Of a stretch of DNA of 64,000 bases, positions 43,957 through 54,561 are shown one piece after another. The notes beneath the pieces are model-generated. The model ran no database searches, was not told the DNA's origin, and saw nothing but the letters and a program-made list of their open reading frames with translations. The stretch is from positions 558,001-622,000 of the forward strand of contig JAXQJY010000022.1 in assembly GCA_037042185.1 (NCBI GenBank), written 5' to 3'. The stretch is from Sordariomycetes sp. S80-01Y (Eukaryota > Ascomycota > Sordariomycetes). Every line of letters starts with the position of its first letter. The first letter of the stretch is position 1. A program made the translations under genes and the position numbers.

Positions 43957-44890
43957 TTACACAGGCGCTGAATTATACTTTGAAGCTTGCTTTAGATGTT
44001 CAGGAGTTCCTTGAACCTGCATACCTTTGCTTCCATATTTTCGGTAGGCGACCTTACGGCCACAATTATTGCAGTAGTGAGCTAGATGATTCAGCCAGTG
44101 GAAGATGTAGGGTGCAAGGACACCGCACAAGGTTCCAAAAAACAGTCCGGCTGCAAGAACGCTAAAAGTACATTAGTCCAGGTGGCATCGAAGGAAGTCT
44201 GGTCCATACTGTGTCATGAATGACGGGTGCTTCTTGACCTCGGTTAGTGACGCCTGTCGACAAAACGGACAATCAATCATTTCAGGGTAGTCCCCGAGCA
44301 GGTGCAAAGGAGTCACGGTTTGCAACCCCTTCGCGGGAACCCTCATAGTAGGCTGTTGCACATAATTGTGTCCGGCTTGATTGTGTGTGGTCCCTGGCAG
44401 ATGCTGGTTTTGTGCGGTCACCGCCGAATTCTGGACGATGGGCCTTTCGTTCCTTTGAGGGGGATTTCCCGAATCAGTTTCGTTCTGAAACTCCGTCGTA
44501 GGCACTCTCATTTTAGGTTGTTGCCCGTAGTCATGACATGCTCGATCGTGCGTGGTCGGTGGTAGATTCTGGCTTTGCGATGGTGTCGACGGGTACTGGA
44601 CGATTGGCCTTTCGGCGGTCTCGGGAAGATCGCTCGGAACAACCTCTGGGTAGGAATCGTAATCGATTGCGCGGGCCTCGTTGGTTCTGCAAGTGTTAGG
44701 CTTCGGCTTCCGTAGTTGAGAGTGCCTCGGCGGCTTGGTCGACGAACTCTAGCCCTTCTTGGTGGTGAGCCACTGAGTGTCTCGTTACAGGCGCTTGTTC
44801 AGGCTCGCATGCTATTTTCTCCTCAGGAATTGAAGACGACGATAATATCGGGATCCCCGATGAGCTGAGCTCTCGCGGTGGCAGAGACAT
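43957..44890 (-). CDS. LITAF-type zinc-ribbon membrane-associated protein with internal repeat
   Basis: The 3' end is well defined: a large exon ending at 44210, an intron 44162-44209, and a last exon 44161-43957. The LITAF-like domain starts with VTPLHLLGDYPEMIDCPFC, has a central hydrophobic hairpin (LAAGLFFGTLCGVLAPYIFHW), and ends with AHYCNNCGRKVAYRKYG. Thus the CxxC pairs sit on either side of the membrane-inserting stretch, as in LITAF domains that bind zinc and associate with endosomal or plasma membranes. The N-terminal region has two gap-free 43-residue repeats. The 5' exon is uncertain. I place the start at 44890 (MSLPPRELSSSG), with a phase-0 intron ending near 44671. Neither the donor nor the acceptor (GAG) is strong. 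Confidence 0.7.
44320..44613 (-). repeat. two-copy in-gene tandem repeat (55-codon period)
   Basis: Copy 1 (44613-44485) and copy 2 (44448-44320) each encode 43 residues starting ERPIVQ and ending MRVP followed by TTEFQ or AKGLQ. By eye, 24 of 43 positions are identical without a gap. The copies are separated by a 12-residue spacer. Confidence 0.8.
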
Positions 44891-47834
44891 GGTTTTTCCG
44901 ACTGGTGCCTTCAAGTCTACAGGCGCCGAGCTTAGTCAATGGGTGCGCGCTGACAGTGTAGTTTGGACGTTTCCAATTCGCTCTCGTGACTCTAGTTACC
45001 AGGCGGGTCGTTATTGTCCTTTTTTTTCAGCGTTGGGGAGTGATAGGTAGATGGGTGAGTAGTTGCGGTAGAATTGAACCCAAGATTTTAATAGTAGGAG
45101 TACCTGACAATCGCAACCCGGCGACCCCAGCAGATGGCACTCTGTAGGGATCATGATCCTACGCGGGGTGGCATTGGAAACGCCACTCAGTTTGGCTTAG
45201 TCCACAGTACTAGTGGTTCTAATATCGAAACCCCAAGGGTAGCGAAGGGGCATTCGCTGCGGTACAGGATTAGATCCTCGCAAGTTCCAAAATTACTGTG
45301 GTCCTTCGGGGGCTGGATTTTAGCGTACTCACCGCCTTGCTCCGAGACCCTCGGCTTCGTCTTCGATACCCCGCGGGCACACAGTCTCAATAGGAGAGCG
45401 AGGTCTGCTAGTAAAATAAGTATCATGGGTAGGCTTGTAAGCTAAAAGGTTTAGGGCAGAGGAAATGCCACCCAGTTGGGTAGCGAATCCCACTGAGTTA
45501 CGGAGGAATACGATGCCTGACTGACTGTCATTTGCAGGGTTCAATGGGTTGCAAATGTTCTAAAAATAGTAAGAATTGAAACTATACCAGTGAACGGTCT
45601 CCATTAATTAAATATAAGATGACCTTTGTGGATATCATGCGCCACACCTCGGAGCTATCCATGTATCATAACGGCGCCACGCTGGCGCCCGCCCCGCTAG
45701 GCCAACATGACTCCCAACAAGTGCGAAAGAACGAAATTTATCAGACCCTGGAGGAGGCCAGATGCGCTAAGCTATTTATGGCTCCAGGTCTTATCAGGTG
45801 TATCGGCCCGTGCCTCCCATCCTGGAAACACCCCCTCGTGGAGCCATAGCTGTCCGCTGGTAGGATCAAGGGAAATAGGATGAAAGGGTATTGTGGTGAA
45901 GGCTTGATTTTACCAGATGCACGAGGCATATGGTTATTATAAATCCGACTATACTTATTAATCTGTTCTTTCTTAAATTAAACGCGAGCAGTTTATAGCG
46001 CCTAGCCTTTCAATGATAGTCGCGACCACTTCGACCGTCAACATGAGCCACGATATAGCTCAACACTCAGTCGCCTTTTCGACTAAGCCCATACAAAGAT
46101 ATGATGGTGTAGTCACATGATGTATGGAACTAGATATACCAGTGAACCATGCATTCTAGATATGAGTAGTGTTTGCGTGTGGTCACTGTAACGAGTAGAG
46201 TCTCGTTGTGAGCCAATAAAAGTGCTCACAGCGAGCAACTAAACAGCTTGGTGTAAGTTGGCGGGTCGGTCGTGGGTGAAGAAAGTGTAGGTCCCACATA
46301 GTCACGTGTAGCCCGCATGGCGGGCCGTAACAGCCTGTGACTTCTCCTGTGGAACTCTTTCAATATTGCAAATGGGAGAAGGATCATTGATGTTTTGCTG
46401 TCTTAGTTTTACAATCTCGTTTTCGTTTTCGCTGCCGTGCTCTGTCTGCATCACTGCCACGCCCTAATTTACTACTATAGCCTGCCCCACTCTCCAGTTG
46501 TCTTCAAAGCGTGGAAAGCGTCCGCACTATATATTGCGTATAATTTGGAGAGCCTCCACCATTTCATCCAGATGTGTGAAACGCATCGTCGTCCTTGTTA
46601 ATCTTCTTCTGATCAATTTGGCCTTCACATTGCTGAAGCATTCTAGCATGAGGCCGCAAGCAACTTCGTCCAGAGGTCTACGTGCCTCCGTGGCCGACGT
46701 TGTGCCTCGCAATTTGACGTGGATTATTACAGAGTATCCCGACTTATTTGTCATGGCCTGTGTCGTGACATTTGTGTTAATAATGTTTTGTCTGGAGAGA
46801 TTGCGATATTTCCGGTTGAGGTGAGTCGAAAGCAAGAAAGCAAAGTCTTCTGAGTATCATTAGGATTCTTGGCGCTAACATGGGAACTCAAAAAGCGGGT
46901 TAGCGTTGTATCCGGTAACGAGAAGATCGCCGATGGGACGAATTGTCGTGGGTTGAAATAAACTGCCCAAGAGAATCTTCGTCACATCCGGGGTTGGCAG
47001 CTGCCTGGCTCGTGATCTCATCTGGTTTCCTCAATTCATAGCATCAGGTGGCTCGCTTCTATTCACATCACTACTTCTGACATAGATGATAGCTATGGGG
47101 GTTGGAATCTTGACTTCGTATTGGCACTAAATATCGCTCTCAAAATACGTACAACGACTATTCTTCTCCGCCGGGATCGTTTACCACGCGTTCAATTGGA
47201 TTTCTGAAAGGCTCGCGATGCCGAGTTGGTCCTACCCATATAACTACAGCTCGGCATCCCAAAGGGGAAGATGGCGCTGCATCGCGAATAGAGACTGGAT
47301 AGAGTCGGTGGACTCGACATCAGCAGCCAATATGGGTATGAGTATCACATACAAATCAGTATCATGGAAAAGAAATTGCATAAGTGGTAAGAAATATGGC
47401 TGAACAAGTCTCTCACGTGGAAACCACACGCTTGTCATACGCCAAGCACCTGGTTCGACAGCCCGTGATTCACATGAGCGCTGACCTATGCTACCGGGCT
47501 ATTTCTATTCGCAATTGAATCCCCTCGAGCAAACCTGTTCAACACAAGGGTCTCTAGGTAGCCGCAGCAGGCACAAAGATCCTCGTGACAGAAAGACCAA
47601 CTTGTTGAGAATTTAGAGAGCTAGTGCATGAAATAAGTAGCAGAATTTGATTTAAGGATCTTGGCACAGCGGAAATCCAGATTTGAGAAAATGAACGAGA
47701 TATGCGAACCAGTGATATGAAAATCCTTCTATCTCTTCATGACGTATTGGAAGTAGTAAGTGTAAGTCCTGAACCATTTCACGAACATCGTTCTTCCGCT
47801 GGACGATTCCGCCTGAAAACATTGATTCGAAGTT
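44891..47834. other. long gene-poor stretch
   Basis: Nearly 3 kb with no gene that I can support. A short perfect inverted repeat GCCCGC-ATG-GCGGGC lies at 46311-46325, next to an E-box CACGTG. Parts around 45540-46000 are AT-rich. A plus-strand frame at 46648-46824 (MRPQATSSRG, with a hydrophobic LFVMACVVTFVLIMF) is possible but unsupported. Confidence 0.4.
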
Positions 47835-48883
47835 TCAATCCGAACCAGAGGCAGAAACACGCGGATCGTAGGTCAATGGAATATCCTGAGGACTAGTTTC
47901 GATTAATTCATCAACAATCGAACCAATGGTTGGGCCAATAGGAACATTGACTGGCTTCCAGCCCAACCAGGCTGGTAGTCTCTCATTTCCTATACACATT
48001 TAGTTATGCATTGATCTTTAGAGTGAAAACTTCACTTGTGCTGTGACGTAATGGTTCGGGAACGGCGGTGGCTTACGAAAGAAATACTCAACGAAGTTTC
48101 TGTTCGCTGAGGGATCATCCGGATGACCAAACACCGCAAGTATCATTGCATTTTCTCCCATAATCACTGGGATCGCGCCTTCTGTGATTTCAAACGAGGG
48201 ATTTGCGAGACTCATGTCGTAAGCATGCCTTGAGCGAGCAATCGCCAAATCGGTTGCGTTAAATTGGTCGGCATTGGGGAGATAGCTCAGCATGTTGTCG
48301 AAAACTCTCTTATCAAAAGTATTGGACGGATCGAAATAGATATCATCGCGGGATAGACTTCCATCATGTTCTATTACTCCGTGGGTATCGTGAAGCATGT
48401 CGAGATCGAAAAACTGAAGAAGCAATCAGGTATCGTTAAGCCAGGTAGAGGATGAATCTTACAGTGGAGTTTGGAATTGGATTGACAATGATACCATTAT
48501 CAAATATACCTGCAGCAAACTCGGGATCAATGTTTAACGCTTCGACGCAAGCCTTGACCAGCTGAGGTCGAGTGATGCCTCGGCCGTTGTGATTGACAAA
48601 GTCATGGTTGGCAAGTGTATTCATGAACGGACATGGCGAGCGAACTATGCACGGGGATTCAGTCAGCTTGATATATCATCGGATAGATATTGGTGTCATT
48701 ATGAATCTACTCACCATCGTTTTTACCCGGCGCTTCCCACAGAAAGTGCTTGAGCGTGAGGCCGCTGTGTTCTAGACTGGCCTGACTTCGCACCGCCAGA
48801 ACATCTTCCAAGGGCTTCACAAAATGAGGGAACGCTTGTGCGAAAGATCCCAAGAAGATAAGGAGCCCCGGACGGAAAAACAT
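47835..48883 (-). CDS. secreted heme-thiolate peroxidase (short unspecific peroxygenase / chloroperoxidase family)
   Basis: Exons 48883-48715, 48644-48463, 48413-48077 and 47989-47835 encode 280 aa. A signal peptide is present (MFFRPGLLIFLGSFAQA, cleavage before FP). The family's heme-ligand motif PCP is in VRSPCPFMNTLANHDF with axial Cys61. It is followed by GRGITRPQLVKACVEAL. The Mg-binding acidic motif EHD (E132-H133-D134) is in GVIEHDGSLSRDD. The C-terminus FFRNERLPAWLGWKPVNVPIG is typical of Peroxidase_2 proteins. The length matches the short (group I) peroxygenases. These use H2O2 to oxygenate or halogenate many substrates outside the cell. All key motifs are intact. The neighbouring divergent gene encodes a secreted flavin oxidase that could supply H2O2. 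Confidence 0.93.
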
Positions 48884-50239
48884 GTTGAAGAATGGGAGAT
48901 GGTGCTTGTTGGCTGGTTAAGAGGTTGGTGTTGGGATGTACCGTGTCTATGCCTTTGCAACATGAAAACAAACCTCAGCAGACACGGGGCAGAAACGTAT
49001 GGCCAATTTATATGTTATGTGATGGCTCGATCACGGACGAGCATGTTACGAATCATGCCTTTATCAACGTAAGCATCATGGTGTCTCTGTCGGAGAAACT
49101 CACGTACCCCAGTTGCATCACTAATTGCCGCAAAGCAATAGGTCAGAGCTGAATCAAAGAACAAGGTAAGATGTCGTAGATCAGGTGGCGCAGTTAAGAT
49201 TGCGTTGTCCTCGGTACCTATATTGTACAGCAAAGCCCTGTATTGGATTTCGTGGTAGGTGTTCCAAGGAGATGCTACTACTCAAATGCCGAGATGGGGA
49301 CCAACAATGGGTGGCTGATATCGCGTCATTCCAAGCACCTTGTTAAGAGTCCATAAGGAAACGCTAAAACAGACCTAGCATATCTGTGGGATCTGGGGTG
49401 AAAAGTAAGGCGTGCGTGCGGCAAGGCTTTGCACGTTTTAGTGACAGCTGACCTCTAGGAACCCAAGGTCAACATCTTGTGAACACTCGCAGTTACTCAG
49501 ATTGCTTTTGGAGTATAAATTGGCGCCTACTGTGCAGTTCCAGTGCGATACGATGGAGGACAGCTGACTCGTCCAGTAATCGGTTAATGGTACATGGAAT
49601 AAACAGACGCACGACCCTTCGGCACTTGGCTTGACATAGCTGCTGCACCTATACTCCAGCAAGAATAATTACAAGGGCACGTGCCTCTGGTACGTTGTCT
49701 TTGAAACGTCCACTAAATCCTGATCCATGTCGCTACACCATTTAGCGAGGACGACGACGAGAACGAGAACGACGACGAGAACGGGAACGGGAATGGCTTG
49801 ATGATGCGAATATGCGATCCCGAAATTACCTAATCCCACTCTGCGAAACTCGCACTTGGCCCGTAACCAATCCAGATGAATCGGTTTCGAGATGTAGATT
49901 AGGTTTTCCTGCGCCGCACGACGCGTCCGCAAATCGCATGGAGCCCTTGTCAAGAGGAGTAGCAGAAAGCCGCCAACACGAGCGCTAGAAACTCAGCCCC
50001 ATCGGATCAGACTCTCGCATCCAGCTAGCATTGTAGATCCCCAAATATTGGAAGCGCAGCCACAGTAAGTTCGCGTAACCCTAGACCGTCGGTGGTAATC
50101 TACCTACCCTGGATTTCGCGTTTAGGCACGCAGATGCAATGCCCAACTAGTAGGTTGCAGCACATGTATATATACCGAGGCGTGACTCTACACTGGAAAA
50201 TTACAAACTACGAAAATCCAATATTCATTGTTATACATC
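48884..50239. promoter_or_regulatory. divergent region, peroxygenase / hydroxyacid oxidase
   Basis: About 1.36 kb between the two divergent starts. A TATATATA at 50167-50174 lies 66 nt upstream of the oxidase ATG. A microsatellite-like GAGAAC/GACGAG run spans 49748-49795. No gene is seen between them; short frames here are unconvincing. Confidence 0.45.
49748..49795. repeat. imperfect GACGAG/GAGAAC/GGGAAC microsatellite
   Basis: Short purine-rich hexamer units are repeated imperfectly over 48 bases. Similar runs occur at about 52577-52596 (ACGAGA units) and, on the opposite strand, at 54352-54379 (TTCTCG units). Confidence 0.7.
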
Positions 50240-51656
50240 ATGTTTGCAGCTCTCGTTTTTTTCCTACTCTTGCAATCACAGGAGGTACTGGCCGCCTTGC
50301 CGTTCCTGAATGCCCCAGACACGGGGTAAGTCTTTCGTTTGGCTGTGGTCGCGTGAATCTAACGCTTTCGTAGGATTGAGGAAGCCTTGGATTTCCCTAC
50401 CAATGGCTCACTTCCAGGTGTTGATCGTATGCTGGGCCTCCCGGATTTCGATTACGTCGCAGAGAAGGTGTTAGATTATCAGTCCTACGCCGCCATTCGC
50501 CACGGTGCGGGAAGCGAATCTTCGTATAGACAAAACCTCGAGGCTTTTGAAAAATTTCGCTTCCGACCGAGGGTTATGGTAAACATCACTGGTATCGACG
50601 CTAGTCTTAGGTCAGAGCTTTATGATACCTATTGAAGGTGCTGTTCATAACGTTGCATTAGGACTACCATTCTAGGCCGAGAATTCGCACAGCCTTTTTT
50701 CATCAGCCCCTTCGCTCAAGCTGGATTGACGCATGTGGGAGCGGAGGGCAACCTCGTCAAAGCCGCGGGAAACGCTAATGTACTTTATATCGTAAGTTCT
50801 CGTCTCGTTACTGAACACAGTCGGGATTGCTTAGTTCTCCTGCCAGTCGTCTCAAACCACGTCGTTGACGATGGACCAAATCACGGAGCAAAAAACACAA
50901 CCAGACCAGGTCATTTGGCAACAGGTAGGACACCCACAGCTGCGCTATTCAGTGGGTTCTTCGGCTGAGCAGACAGGTTTCTCTCATGAATTTAGACGAT
51001 AAGGCGCCTATGGAGCTCTTTGCCGAGATTGAAGCCGCTGGTCGAGACGCCATCATCCTCACGGTCGATTCAGCAGCAGATCGAACAACTTACCGGGCCA
51101 AGAGACTATTGGAGGACACAAGTCTTGGGCGAGACCCTCGATACACATTTATGACTTGGGACTTCTTCAAGCAACTCCAGACCATGACAAAGCTTCCCAT
51201 AATCCCTAAAGGGATCCAGACGGTTGAGGATGCCAGAAGGGCCGTCGATGCTGGGGCACGTGCGATCTTTCTATCCAACCACGGTGGACGTGCACTCGAT
51301 GGCTCCCCATCCCCTTTGGAGATCGCCTGGGAAATACACCAAGAGGATCCCGACATCTTTGAAGAAGTTGAGGTGTACGCTGACGGCGGCATACGTTACG
51401 GCACCGACGTATTGAAGCTTCTTGCGCTGGGTGTAAGAGCTGTGGGACTTGGGAGGCCGTTTCTCTATGCCAACCTTTATGGACAAAAGGGTGTTTCTAG
51501 GGCCATCAAACTACTCGAGTTAGAACTATCTAGCGCGGCTGCCAACGTAGGTCTCGCTGAGATTCGGGATGTCGATCCGTCCTATGTAAGTCAATGCTTG
51601 TGATCTGATCAAAAGCCGGGTTCTGATAGAGTTTGCAGATACGAGAGAGGAAATAA
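50240..51656 (+). CDS. FMN-dependent 2-hydroxyacid oxidase with signal peptide
   Basis: Exons 50240-50325, 50374-50610, 50662-50791, 50835-50924, 50977-51585 and 51639-51656 give 389 aa. The N-terminus MFAALVFFLLLQSQEVLA is a signal peptide. The catalytic domain shows FDYVAEKVLDYQSYAA, FAQPFFISPFAQAGLTH, IILTVDS, the FMN-contacting lysine in PIIPKGIQT (about K259), and the active-site motif SNHGGRALDG (His283, Arg286). DGGIRYGTDVLKLLALG and GLGRPFLYA complete the phosphate-binding barrel. Relatives are glycolate/lactate oxidases and lactate monooxygenase; oxidases release H2O2. Usual fungal and plant relatives are peroxisomal or mitochondrial. This one ends IRERK, has no peroxisomal SKL signal, and appears secreted. 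SNHGGRALDG differs from the common SNHGGRQLD. Confidence 0.9.
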
Positions 51657-53589
51657 ACTCAACGCCCTCTTTTAGAACGTACGGAGCAACACAAAACCTG
51701 GGGGAGACCCGATGAGTTTGTGGATTTGTTAATTATAAGCACTGTCTCGTTCAGAGGCCCTCTCTCACGACCCTCGTAATCTGCACCAAAGGAATGAGCA
51801 GATCAAGTGTGCTCATTTCATATCATAGTCAATGTCGAGTTTCATGTTTGACCCGAGAACTTACATCGAAAATTCTATTTAGAGAATTCAGATTGCTGCT
51901 CTACCTCTACTCATTATCGCAATAAGATTTCTTGCCTCCCTTGAACACCTCGGCGAGTATAGGATAACTCCGACCAAACTTGATCCTGCAAATATTCCTT
52001 ATCTGTCAAGGTTACTTTGGAGATTACTCGATTCAAGGATCTGACAATCTGATCCCACAGGTCTTACAGTCGCTGCAAACTCGTCGGCTGCCGCATGTTA
52101 AACATGTTCCTGAATAGGGTCGTTCATTGCATTGGCATCGGCGACACGGGCCCAGTCACCAAGTGTAAATAAGCTTTCGCTTTCTGTCGCAAACGAGACA
52201 ACATTGGAAATCTCTTGAAGTTTTGCTCTTCTGTGTATCCGGACCGTACTCTCAGCAGTTTCGTCTCTAACTTTTGGAACTTCTCAGTTGCCCATCATTA
52301 TGGCAGTCTTTCACCACTGGGAATAAGAACAAGAGATTGATACCACATGAAAGGGATGATTAAAGTTTATTAAGGTAGAAATATCGCTCAACTCTTAAGG
52401 GCATCTCAGCACCAGCCCCCACCCCTCAACGGCTAATCCAAGTTGATCTATCAATGAACAACCTGATCCGGTAGGCTACTGAGACAATTGCATACGGCCT
52501 ACTGGTAGGCGAATCCTTCCATACCAGTTGACCTTTCGCGAGGTGCGGTCCCTGGCCCCGCAGCATATGGCGATAACGGAAACGAGAACGAGTACGTCTT
52601 GCCCGCTCGCAAGTCCCAAGCGTTATATTAGAGACGCGGAGCAAGACCAATTTCTGCTAAACGTTTGTGCGCAATGTTCGTTTCTCTTCATCTTCATTTG
52701 CTTCTCATTATTTGCTGAAATGCTTCCAGTTCACGACAAGCAGGATGGGAACAAGCGCGACCCGGCCACTGCATCCAAATTGTTTTTCAATGAACGACCA
52801 CGGCGACAAACCACCAACCGAATCCAACTGGGAAAGAGAGATTGATGAAGTGGAACAGATCGGAACTCTAGGTGGGCGGAGTTGACGACCATCAGCATCC
52901 CATGAAGTGGTATCTATCAAAGAAATGGACCAACATTGCAGTCATCGCTCCACTCACGATCATCCTGTGAGCTTTCATCGGATGCCATGGAACGGGGAAG
53001 GGTCAGGGTGACGGATTCGTTCCGCTTCCTCCTCTCATAGACCTTTGGTATATTATGTGTCGAAAACCTAACTCGTCTGTCCTTGACACTACGAGCTAAC
53101 GTCAGACAGGATCCTTCCACGTTCACTCCAGCCGTCCCAAAACCATAGTAGATTCAACGACTATTCGTCCATCGTCACGAGATTTGTTATATCCACCTAC
53201 TTTGCAAAACATGCTGCTGGGCCTCTGCTTTTCGACTCTATGAGCGAAACATAGAGGCAAGCTTGGCTTTATCACCCGAGGAGCATCGCATTTGTTTCCA
53301 CGTAAATTGGGGCAGCGTTCAGCGACACCAATGGTATGCTTTTGACGTTTAGGTTTCCGATGAGTGTATTTGAGTCTGCCGCCTTTGTAATACAGAAGAA
53401 GGCCGGTGTTGTTGGTATCCTTGAGGTGATCATTGTGCGCAAAGCCTACGAAAAACGCCAGCCAACATCCGACTGATAGTAGCATGGACGCGTCGAACCG
53501 TGCTGTCATCAGACCTGCTCTCTTCCGGTCGATGGGACTTGTTTTCACCACGTCATTGAGACAGCTCTCGCGCCGGATGTGGGTATAGC
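51657..53589. other. gene-free stretch
   Basis: About 1.9 kb. An ACGAGA microsatellite lies at about 52577-52596. A minus-strand 142-codon frame at 53123-53551 looks like chance and has no family. Nothing else is called. Confidence 0.4.
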
Positions 53590-53970
53590 TTACGGAGTAT
53601 TTATTGAGTTCTGCTCAGAGCAACATTCTCCTTCGTCTACGCTGCCGGGTACAGCTTCAGCCAAGGTTTGCTCAGTGTGGTCTTTTTGCTAGGTGGTCTA
53701 GCAGGAGTTTCAACCTGTGGGCATCTCGCCAACCTTCTCACCCGCAAAAGTCAAGTCGAGCGACAAGGCAATCGAGACGAATTCGTGCCGGAGGTAAAGC
53801 TGACGCGTCAGATGACAGTATTGGCCGGCATCGCACCGCCATTCGATCTCTTCATACATGGGCGGACCATTAAGAATCGATTCATTAGATTATGCCCATG
53901 ATCAGCGTTGCACCCCTTTGCTTTGGGTTGATGAGGGCCACGGGAGGTATTGCACTAATCAAAGCATTTT
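53590..53970 (+). pseudogene. relic of an MFS transporter
   Basis: The frame TFSFVYAAGYSFSQGLLSVV, then FLLGGLAGVSTCGHLANLLTR, then ERQGNRDEFVPEVKLTRQM and GIAPPFDLFIHGRT resembles the middle of a fungal 12-TM drug/polyamine-type MFS protein. TM7-TM8 is followed by a cytosolic loop of the EHRLLPA kind. A second piece in another frame (MPMISVAPLCFGLMRATGG) would continue into the next helices. No start, N-half or C-terminal helices are present, and the frame changes between the pieces. I read it as the dead remains of a host transporter gene. Confidence 0.45.
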
Positions 53971-54561
53971 GATGTGGTCGCTAGAGTTGATGCTAACAAA
54001 TGATCCCCGCGCAGATGACCGCCGAAAGCTGCCTAATCGACTCATATCCGGCATTCGCGTCCTCCAATACAGCCTCTATTACCTTGGTGCGATCGGTCGA
54101 AGGGGGGAAGGGGGGTTGTTTCCGCTGAGTGAGCTTGGGCTTCGTCTCTTTGGCATTGACGCGCATGTTGCTTACTCCTTTTCTTTTGGACAGAGCTTCC
54201 ATAAGGCGAACCGGTGAGCGTAGTGGAAAACTGAACATCTAGCAAAGACGCGTCAATCAGCAGGACAACGCAGGGAATTGCGCCTGAGACGTCTGTTGAA
54301 TGCCCCATCTAGTGCCTGAATTTGCAGCCTGAGCACTGGATGGGTCTAAATTCCCGTTCTCGTTCTCGTTCTCGTTTTTATCGTGGCTGTGTGAAGCTCC
54401 AGTTTTGGGGCTCGGTGAGCACAGCCACATCCCGCGTGTGGTATTATATGTGGGCTTTGGGCCGCGATCTTGTCCTCCTTGTCATTGCTGCAAACCGTAT
54501 CTAGCTCATGTGCCGCTGCATTGATTTGAGAGGCATGAGAAATCACCTTTCAGGCTTTGGT
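53971..54561. other. promoter region of the UPC2-like regulator
   Basis: Contains a TTCTCG hexamer run at 54352-54379. No gene is seen in the 591 bp. Confidence 0.4.

Noticed and set aside
43869-44165. 98-codon plus-strand ORF
   Set aside because: It is antisense to the last exon of the LITAF-type gene.
45060-45130. Second tRNA-like T-loop (GGTTCAATTC, minus strand)
   Set aside because: The stem does not pair and no matching acceptor stem exists.
46498-46824. 108-codon plus-strand frame with one hydrophobic segment
   Set aside because: It begins with TTG rather than ATG. The shorter ATG version has a possible membrane helix but nothing else to support it.
53123-53551. 142-codon minus-strand ORF
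   Set aside because: Basic, low-structure translation without any motif; probably chance.
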